Positions 60,201-64,000 of a DNA stretch of 64,000 nucleotides are shown here, piece by piece (position 1 is the first letter of the stretch; each line of letters starts with the position of its first letter). The DNA is from Mantamonas sphyraenae. Taxonomy: Eukaryota; CRuMs; Mantamonadidae. The stretch is taken from positions 248,001-312,000 of the forward strand of contig JAPMXV010000042.1 in assembly GCA_026936335.1 (NCBI GenBank), read 5' to 3'. Under the pieces are notes generated by a model. It saw nothing but the letters and a program-made list of their open reading frames with translations, searched no databases and had not been told where the DNA came from. A program made the translations under genes and the position numbers.

Positions 60201-61671
60201 GGAAGGTGGCGAGGATGAGGAAGGCGAGGAAGACGGACGCAAGATGACGATGAAGGAGAAGATGATGGCGAAGTACGAGGCAAAGCAGGCAAAGATGCGT
60301 GAGGAGGAAGAGGCGGCAGCTGCGGCGGAGGCTGAGTTTAAGCCGCTGCCGGCGTGGACGGTGTCGTTTGCGTTTGCCTTCTGTCTGTTTGTGTACATCT
60401 TTAGCACGTACATGAACCTGCTGTACGGTCTGAAGTTTGAGCAGTCCACGGCAGAGGACTGGCTTGTGTCGTCGCTGACGGGCTTCCTGCAGGACGGCGC
60501 GGTGAAGGATCCGATCACGATTCTGATCAAGACGTTTGTGATCCTGTTGTTCATCACATTTGTGCTGGGCATCGACGGACGCAACGGCGGCGGCCTGGCT
60601 GTGACGAACCTGGAGCAGCTGATGGTGAACCGCATGATGGAATCGCGGGAGGAGAAGCAGCGCAAGCGTGTGGAGGCCAGGAAGAAGGCCAAGGCGGACG
60701 CAGACGAGGCGCGCAACCGCAAGTCGAACCTGAGTGTGCCCAAGGGCAACCTTGCGGCGGTTCCGGGCGACTTTGGCGGACGCAGCGAGCAGGCGAGCCG
60801 AAGGCACAAGGGAATGGTGGCGCTGGAGGAAGACAAGCCGAAGCAGCGCACCACTCGCGGTGGCGGCAAGTCGTCTGCAGAGACAGTGAGCATGGAGGAG
60901 CTGGAGCTGCAGATGATGACGCCGAAGGAAACGGCAGGCGTGCAGATGGTGGCGGACTCGCCGGCGCTGGTGGCCAGCGGAGCGGGTGTGGGTGGACATC
61001 GTGCCTCGGTGTCTGTGCACACGCCAGTGCATACACCTGCTGCACAGCGCTCTGTGGGTCCGGGTGGACGTCGTCGTGTGACTCAGGCGGCGGGCATTGG
61101 CGCAAGCAGCGCGTCGCTGGTGACGGCAAAGCCCAAGAAGCGTTTGGACGACGAGGACACATCGGACGAGTCGGATGCATCGATGAGCGGCGGAGAGGAG
61201 AGCAAGAAGACAACGACGACGACGACGACGACGACTGCGGTGCCAAACATGGCCACAGTGGTGGCTGTGAGCAAGTTCAAGTCGGCAGCAGCTCGCAACC
61301 GTCGCTCGGGCTCGGGCCGTGGCTCGGGACGTGGCGGCGGACGCGGTGCAAGCGGTGGTCGTGGTTCGGGAGGACGCGGCAGCGGCAGCCCGAGCTTGGG
61401 CCGTGGCAGCATCAGCAGCAGCAGCAGCAGCAGGTTGAGCAGGCAGGACAGTGAGAACGTTGTGATCCCGCAACTGAGTAGCATGGGCTCGTCGCCGCAG
61501 CCGCAGCGCTCGGGTGCACGCTTGCAACAGCAGCAGCCGGCCAGTCCGGGCACGCAGGCACACAACAACATCATGGCACGCAGGTCCGCAGGGCGTGGCA
61601 CGGGAAACAGGCTTAGCACGGGAGGCCGTGGAAGCTCTGGACGTGGAGGAGGCCGTGGCGGCAGCCGTTGA
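21271..61671 (+). CDS. Giant polycystin-1-like adhesion receptor, about 13,467 residues, intronless, five single-base frame breaks
   Basis: Five consecutive coding stretches of the same style abut or overlap, with frame changes near 25920, 37424, 39026, 39233 and 59627. Four look like one missing base and one like one extra base; net correction gives a length divisible by three. Order (approximate residues): signal peptide 1-40 (LLPRALLVLLVLTWAASSAVA); VCBS/cadherin-like repeats to 447; beta-helix 447-3877; PSI-like 3882-3918; VCBS-like repeats with three fibrinogen-like/LamG-like inserts to 8390; Cys/sequon-rich inserts and more VCBS-like repeats to 10325; CGVCGG repeats 10325-10568; IPT/TIG to 10657; REJ-GAIN-GPS, EGF, REJ-GAIN-GPS to 12702; five TM helices; RGG-rich tail. 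The GPS-to-TM5 part resembles polycystin-1 without PLAT and without the channel half. A surface adhesion/sensing role is inferred. ATG 21271 precedes the signal peptide. Confidence 0.8.
21400..22610 (+). other. N-terminal VCBS/cadherin-like repeats (about three)
   Basis: Each unit of roughly 130 residues follows the pattern ED.....L...DVD/DPD, V..G.L.., N(A)AL..L.Y.P, G.D.L....D.G, ending at the next (V)NDP. Examples are TPINDPIVFQ, NANAALAAVRYFPN and TNLNAALASLSYTAN. This layout is best known from large bacterial adhesins with VCBS/Ig-like folds. Confidence 0.7.
25917..25923 (+). other. Frame break 1 in the giant gene (one base apparently missing)
   Basis: The frame ending at the tga at 25960 passes smoothly into the frame continuing LTQYLYMYVPIYIAQT. 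One extra base near ggttctcc (for example ttt for tt) would join them with plausible sequence on both sides. No splice-like pair is present. Confidence 0.65.
29583..30286 (+). repeat. Tandem duplication, copy 1 (period 765 bp)
   Basis: Within the beta-helix. This 704-bp block is nearly identical to 30348-31051 with only a few silent-looking changes; the 61 bp between the copies are diverged. It encodes about 235 residues starting NNGAVVTVNCPGGC. Confidence 0.95.
30348..31051 (+). repeat. Tandem duplication, copy 2 (period 765 bp)
   Basis: Second copy of the block at 29583-30286, offset by exactly 765 bp (255 codons), so the reading frame is preserved. Confidence 0.95.
32911..33024 (+). other. 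PSI-like Cys-rich module
   Basis: Cysteine spacing CTLNHNCISCVNSSTNC, HW, NKC, then YC resembles the plexin-semaphorin-integrin module. It sits at the junction between the beta-helix and the following VCBS-like repeats. Confidence 0.5.
33030..35620 (+). other. Central VCBS/cadherin-like repeats (about six)
   Basis: Successive units are marked by VNDGPYF, VNDAPFAT, VNDRATV, INDAPRIS, VNDPVVF and VNDAPIF, each followed by ED/DVD blocks and N..L..L.Y....F.G.D.L....D.G. They probably form an extended chain of Ig-fold modules; Ca2+ binding through the DVD acids is inferred. Confidence 0.7.
35630..37300 (+). other. Fibrinogen-like plus LamG/pentraxin-like module, copy 1 (diverged)
   Basis: The motif SSGYYVVDPDGSG followed by VYCDMSNDGGGWASIF matches the start of fibrinogen-related domains. 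Around 36100-36540 a LamG/pentraxin-like jelly-roll follows (LMTVAVTWRASDG, QYDEIILLDYI). WGHDNGGYFGFGNDD near the end is shared with the later copies. The module is inserted inside a VCBS-like repeat that resumes at LRLQGSLDQLNSKLAQLRYTP. Confidence 0.65.
37420..37430 (+). other. Frame break 2 in the giant gene (one base apparently missing)
   Basis: The frame ends at the tga near 37440 and the next frame continues as IIIAVNDAPVL. One extra g near ctgcgatc would join them; the second and third copies of this junction (41930, 46425) are intact. Confidence 0.7.
39024..39028 (+). other. Frame break 3 (one base fewer than in the paralogous copy)
   Basis: The diverged patch in unit A measures 83 nt from 38960 to the following gtgaac at 39043. 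The aligned patch in unit B (43454 to 43538) measures 84 nt, that is 28 codons. Unit A is therefore one base short, and the frame stops at 39046. Confidence 0.85.
39232..39234 (+). other. Frame break 4 (extra T relative to the paralogous copy)
   Basis: Unit A reads gaccTTTgaacaac where unit B (43724-43733) reads gaccTTgaacaac. The extra T restores the frame lost at break 3. Confidence 0.95.
40030..41700 (+). other. Fibrinogen-like plus LamG-like module, copy 2
   Basis: TTGLYVIDVDGNGPLG then VYCDMESDGGGWASVFY is fibrinogen-like. MNTFPGTSLTLSFWARV, VAGQWMHFALTWNSAGG and NGQFDEVALFDHV are LamG/pentraxin-like. It is nearly identical to copy 3 in unit B. Confidence 0.75.
41939..46432 (+). repeat. 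4.5-kb tandem repeat, unit B
   Basis: 4,494 bp, the second copy of unit A, with an intact reading frame throughout. It is followed by a partial third copy. Confidence 0.95.
44524..46200 (+). other. Fibrinogen-like plus LamG-like module, copy 3
   Basis: Almost identical to copy 2, with the same VYCDMESDGGGWASVFY and NGQFDEVALFDHV blocks and only scattered substitutions (for example STYSQN for STYGQN near 45710). Confidence 0.75.
46433..46578 (+). repeat. Partial third copy (unit C) of the 4.5-kb repeat
   Basis: About 146 bp identical to the starts of units A and B, down to SVSHG. The sequence then diverges into the Cys-rich insert. Confidence 0.9.
46650..46870 (+). other. Hexapeptide Cys/sequon repeat (T-x-C-Q-N-x)
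   Basis: About a dozen successive six-residue units such as TTCQNV, TACQNM, TTCQNL and TTCENV place a cysteine every six residues and an N-x-T/S sequon in nearly every unit. It directly precedes the first Cys-rich cassette. Confidence 0.85.
46855..47113 (+). repeat. Cys-rich cassette, copy 1
   Basis: About 260 bp encoding a block beginning QNVSTPVTTCSSGANSTEG and rich in NCT sequons (NCTGMNCTNMT, GANCTAVLVC), ending FVDSSNCS. Confidence 0.9.
47429..47792 (+). repeat. Cys-rich cassette, copy 2 with extended flanks
   Basis: The core cassette (about 47486-47746) plus flanks TTYLNCSNVETCQPVMTC and MSNNCTQQ, shared with copy 4 at 49472-49836 but not with copies 1 and 3. Confidence 0.9.
47888..48149 (+). 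repeat. Cys-rich cassette, copy 3
   Basis: Core cassette nearly identical to the others, with different flanks on both sides. Confidence 0.9.
48390..52240 (+). other. C-terminal VCBS/cadherin-like repeats with Cys/sequon-rich inserts
   Basis: Units are marked by VNDHVVI, VNDRVIA, VNDPPTI, INDAPVI, INDHPML, QNDAPRI and VNDAPVL. At about 51070-51500 a Met/Asn/Cys-rich insert (MTQGMNMTEGMGMMQG, NATMVCAW, NNVTTCVPV) occupies the same loop used by the other inserts. Confidence 0.7.
49472..49836 (+). repeat. Cys-rich cassette, copy 4 with extended flanks
   Basis: Nearly identical to copy 2 over about 364 bp, but lies roughly 2 kb downstream inside a different VCBS-like repeat. Confidence 0.9.
52241..52970 (+). 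repeat. Eight CGVCGGDNSTC-type Cys-rich repeats
   Basis: Units of about 28-30 residues of the form GCDGVPNSGKVYDVCGVCGG followed by DNSTCK. The eight GCD-starting units include one short variant (GCDGKGGAYDG), with an additional GPGRDQCNVCGGDD spacer. Similar repeats occur in secreted bacterial and protist surface proteins; their function is unknown. Confidence 0.85.
52970..53240 (+). other. IPT/TIG domain
   Basis: ITSIYPNSGLVAGGETVTVY, then GRNFRNDALLRCRFG and VGVILCPTPPSP, match the IPT/TIG immunoglobulin-like fold of plexin/Met-type receptors. Confidence 0.8.
53590..55140 (+). other. PKD/REJ region 1
   Basis: PKD-like strands (VVLDASQSADPDKSNTTATF, TWTC) lead to the REJ hallmark CTLSPAEGISLTTEFTISCQ followed by GWVD and PIRYAFQYS, as in receptor-for-egg-jelly and polycystin-1 proteins. 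Confidence 0.8.
55140..56205 (+). other. GAIN-like domain with degenerate GPS (block 1)
   Basis: A helical GAIN-A-like part (VKQSIQEVVQTQI onward) is followed by strands and a GPS-like end CQYFDNEADRW ... RCASAHMTDFSVL. The HMT cleavage-like triad remains, but the second and fourth GPS cysteine positions are not cysteine (GRGM and CAS). Cleavage is doubtful. Confidence 0.7.
56218..56310 (+). other. EGF-like module
   Basis: CPDDCNFRGLCNNGTCFC followed by LGTTC: six cysteines in EGF spacing, between the two REJ-GAIN-GPS blocks. Confidence 0.85.
56640..58235 (+). other. PKD/REJ region 2
   Basis: Diverged duplicate of region 1. The REJ hallmark CSVTPTTGTQLQTKFQVSSS is followed by GWVDDPDDMPLQYSFRY near 57955-58075. 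PKD-like DGSISLDPDD lies near 57320. Confidence 0.8.
58240..59375 (+). other. GAIN domain with canonical GPS (block 2)
   Basis: Contains a glycine run (GGGGGGGG near 58400) and helical stretches, then the GPS CEYWNEELEVWSDDGC followed by LNGTLCACTHLTDF. All four cysteines, the tryptophan and the H-L-T cleavage triad are present, so autoproteolysis just before the membrane is expected from family knowledge. Confidence 0.85.
59455..60580 (+). other. Five transmembrane helices resembling polycystin-1 TM1-TM5
   Basis: TM1 is AIVLGIVTGLFLILVFLGW (about 59459-59520). TM2 is YITILFSVIMSELTVVALFY (59754-59815), after HGWYSIYARDPKDPITRPK. TM3 is FVTGILASLILSPLGFAIAY (59848-59910). A charged Glu-rich/coiled-coil loop spans about 60000-60340. 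TM4 begins LPAWTVSFAFAFCLFVYIF (60346) and TM5 is ITILIKTFVILLFITFVLG (60514-60570). The TM2-TM3 and TM4-TM5 blocks follow the polycystin-1 pattern (V.RP/FTR....L, M..ALFY; LP.W.VY, LYG, W..S). The TM1-TM2 loop is only about 76 residues, too short for PLAT. Confidence 0.8.
59624..59632 (+). other. Frame break 5 in the giant gene (one base apparently missing)
   Basis: In the TM1-TM2 loop the frame ending KCQSKGPQER passes to the frame continuing EGEAPGFFKRYVDS. One extra g near gagcgaagg would join them. Without it the receptor would stop at 59779 after TM1. Confidence 0.75.
61200..61671 (+). other. RGG/GAR-rich cytoplasmic tail
   Basis: After a poly-Thr run (acg repeats near 61212-61236) the tail is Arg/Gly/Ser-rich: RSGSGRGSGRGGGRGASGGR, then SSSSSS, a Gln run and STGGRGSSGRGGGRGGSR at the end. 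Such motifs are usual in RNA-binding and nucleolar proteins and unexpected at the end of a membrane receptor. Confidence 0.85.
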
Positions 61672-61848
61672 TTCGTTGATTGCTGAAGAAGAAGAAATGG
61701 GGAAAGTGAGCAAGAAGAGCGACGTTTGGTTGTGAGTGATGCGATGATGAGCAGAGAAATGGAAAGGAAACGCGTTCGCTCCCCCCAAAAAAAACAACAA
61801 CAACAAGAAGGAAAGCCAAGATGGATCAAATCCTGTCGAATAGTTGGC
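61672..61848. other. Convergent 3' interval between the giant gene and IFT46
   Basis: 177 bp holding both 3' UTRs. A run of c then a (ccccccaaaaaaaacaacaac, about 61783-61803) is the only notable feature. No gene seen. Confidence 0.5.
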
Positions 61849-63784
61849 TCAAAAATTGTATTGGCCCTCATCGCCATGCTGGCTGTTGAGCATCTCCTGG
61901 GCTTCGACGGCCGCAACGGCCTGTTCTTCGTCCTGTTGCTGCTTGAAGAGTTGGTTGGCCTTGAGATCCGAGTAGACGGAGAACAAGAGGTGGAGACTCT
62001 CGATCATCTTGCTATGCACAGGGACGTCCATGATGCCGCACACAATGCGTGCATAGGTGTCCAGGTCGACGTCCATGTCGGCCGAAGGCAACTCCACACC
62101 CGACTTGAGCAGCTCCTCAAACTCGGGGGGCCAGATCTGCATCAAATCGTCGATGGAAGGCATGTTCTTTGTGTAGTGCACCGTGGCCTGTGGGGTGACG
62201 CGGTGCAGCTTGCTGATGTCCTTGGCCCATTTGTCGATGAGGTGGCCGCTCTTGTCTGCGCGTTCGATGGTGGGCACAGACACGGGTGCCTCCACCGTGT
62301 CCTTGCTGATCTGTCGCAGGCGCAACTGAAGCACCGCCGGGTCGGACTGGATGGCCGCGGGCTCGTCAAGCACGGTCAACCCCAGTGCATCCGCCTCTCC
62401 GTCCGGCCGCGGGATCTTGATAAAGGCGTCGATGTCACCCACAGCGGGAATGTAGTCCGGAATAAATGGACGCAGCTTCGTTTCGATTTCCACAGTCTGC
62501 GGCTTGTACCGCGTGATGTACTGGAAGAGTTCCTTGATCTCGTGTGCCACATCCAGGTCCTTGTAGTCGTCCGGATTGTATCCAGCCTGCCAACCGCCCG
62601 AGGCCCCCACTGTGTGCATGGCCGAGTAGCCCTCGTTGCCGTTGCCATGGTCTGCGTCCTCCTCATCCTCCTCATCCTCCTCTTCTTCCTCCTCTTCATC
62701 CTCTTCGTCGTCCTCCTCGGCTTCGTCCGTGCTATCGTCACTCCATTGGTCCTGTGGCTGCTGCGGCGACTCTTTGGGTCCGCCTGCCAGCCCTGCGGCC
62801 GCTCCGTGGTCAAACTGGGCCGGCGGCGCTTCTGTGGGCATGGTTGCTGCCAATCCTCCCGAACGCCCAAACTGCCCCTGCATGCCTGTGCGCCCGTTGT
62901 GGTCCTCCTCATTATCATCATCTTCTTCGTCCTCTTCCTCTTCATCCTCGTCTGTGCTGCCGTAGCTGTGCTGGCTGCGCTCGGGCGTCTTGGGCGGTGT
63001 GTCTGCGTGGGGCGGGCAAGGCGTTTTGGCGCGCACCGCGGATACAAAGTCGTGTGAGTGTGTGTGGTGTGTGCAATATGTGGAGGCAGTGTGCGGGTGG
63101 GTGGTGATGGGTGATGGATGATGGTGATGGATGGGTGCCCCGATGAACGGAAAAGGGTGCTTGGTTGTTCAACAACTAGGGGGGGTTGCCGGCTGCTGTG
63201 ATCTCCAAACTTACCGATTCGCTGGCTTGCCGCGAGGGTTTGCTGGCCCTGTGTGAATCCGACGTCACCGTCGCCGTCGTCAGAACCATCTACAGAGATG
63301 GCCTCATCGTACATCTCGTTCTCCACCATCTGGGACTGTGTGCAGTGATGCAGCGAGCGTGCGTGAGCGCGAGGTGGTGAAAGGCGCGGTGGAAAAACGG
63401 TCGCGCCGGTACTCTGGCCAAACGGCGAACCACAGCCGTGCGCACAGGCGGCCGGGGACACGGATCACACAGGGTAGGGAGCCCCAGGACAAGGAAACGT
63501 ACGCGAGTGGTGCCCATCATGGAGTTGGACGTTGCGCCCAGGTTTGTGGTGCCGCCAAAGGTGTTGGTTGTCGCGCCAAAAGTACTCGTGCCGCCTGTGG
63601 TGCGTGTCGTGCCACCCATGCCGTAGTTGAACTCGTCCTCCGAGTCCGAGTCATTGTCTCCGCCCGTTCGTTGGTTTTTCTGCAGCATCGACATGTAGTC
63701 CTCGTTGTCCGAGCTGTCCGAATCCGAAAAGTCGCCTCCCGCCGGTGGCGCCTCGCTGGGCATGGACATGTCTACAAGATTCAT
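61849..63784 (-). CDS. IFT46: IFT46, intraflagellar transport complex B subunit
   Basis: Three exons on the minus strand: 63784-63503, 63335-63215 and 63002-61849. The donors are gtacgt and gtaagt, the acceptors cacacag and cgcag, and the frame is continuous. The product is 518 residues, longer than human (304). IFT46 belongs to the IFT-B core and carries outer-dynein-arm cargo into cilia. The conserved domain (about residues 270-480) has DVAHEIKELFQYITRYKPQT, KLRPFIPDYIPAVGDIDAFI, LGLTVLDEP, ATVHYTKNMPSIDDLMQIWP and IESLHLLFSVYSDLK. The extra length comes from an N-terminal region with Ser/Asp/Glu and Gly/Thr runs, including a long acidic stretch encoded near 62640-62720. The start at 63784 is the first ATG of MNLVDMSMPSEAPP; an upstream in-frame ATG near 63945 would add proline-rich residues that look like UTR. 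Confidence 0.9.
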
Positions 63785-64000
63785 GTGTGCGGACGCATGG
63801 GGAGATGGGGAGGGGGTGGGGATGGGTGTCAGAGGGTAAGCTTTCGGGAGAGGAGGTGGGGAGAGTTTGGAACGCACTGAGGGGGTTGTGGTTTGGTTGC
63901 GTCGACCTGTGACGGTCAGCAATGCATTGTCCTTTGCTTTCTTCATAAATCCTTTTCCCACCCGCGTCCCCCTTTCCGTCCTCCCATCCTTTCATTCATT
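63785..64000. other. Upstream region of IFT46
   Basis: 216 bp to the window edge. Pyrimidine/purine low-complexity runs, no gene seen. It probably contains the IFT46 5' UTR and promoter. Confidence 0.4.

Overview
The window is nuclear DNA of a eukaryote, very probably a free-living flagellated protist. Coding regions are GC-rich and tightly packed (35 to 190 bp between most genes). Introns are few and short (about 70 to 410 bp), have GT..AG ends and lie near the 5' ends of genes. Tom40, a p24 cargo receptor, TBCB and a cytosolic leucyl-tRNA synthetase exclude a bacterial source, and IFT46 implies a cilium or flagellum. I cannot fix the lineage from sequence alone.

Region 1 (1-20261) holds ordinary housekeeping genes: a fragment of a small membrane protein (120-267), URB1 (683-8103, +), RRP8 (8149-9408, -), a DUF971 protein (9533-10048, +), a GCK-domain protein (10084-10545, -), TBCB (10724-11881, +), cytosolic LARS (11964-15605, +), an unrecognised 568-aa protein (15655-17361, -), TOM40 (17496-18870, -) and a p24-delta/TMED10-like protein (19060-20261, +). 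The exon models were worked out by hand from splice sites and frame continuity. URB1 and RRP8 both serve large-subunit rRNA maturation and lie tail to tail. Three divergent pairs (RRP8/DUF971, GCK/TBCB, TOM40/p24) share upstream intervals of 124 to 189 bp.

Region 2 (21271-61671) is the main discovery: what appears to be one intronless gene of 40.4 kb. It is interrupted only by five single-base frame changes, and correcting them gives one reading frame of about 13,467 residues. The product reads as a giant cell-surface receptor. It has a signal peptide, VCBS/cadherin-like repeats and a bacterial-adhesin-like beta-helix of about 3,400 residues. A PSI-like motif follows, then more VCBS-like repeats carrying fibrinogen-like plus LamG-like modules, and very Cys-rich inserts full of N-glycosylation sequons. 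Eight CGVCGGDNSTC-type repeats and an IPT/TIG domain come next. The C-terminal part has two successive PKD/REJ-GAIN-GPS blocks with an EGF between them, five membrane helices resembling TM1-TM5 of polycystin-1, and an RGG-rich cytoplasmic tail. The PLAT domain and the channel-like half of polycystin-1 are absent. The gene contains a 4.5-kb tandem duplication (two full copies plus the start of a third), a 765-bp-period tandem duplication and four near-identical Cys-rich cassettes.

Region 3 (61849-63784, -) is IFT46, convergent with the giant gene. The largest non-genic stretch is 20262-21270, in which I see no gene. No rRNA, tRNA, CRISPR or transposon was found.
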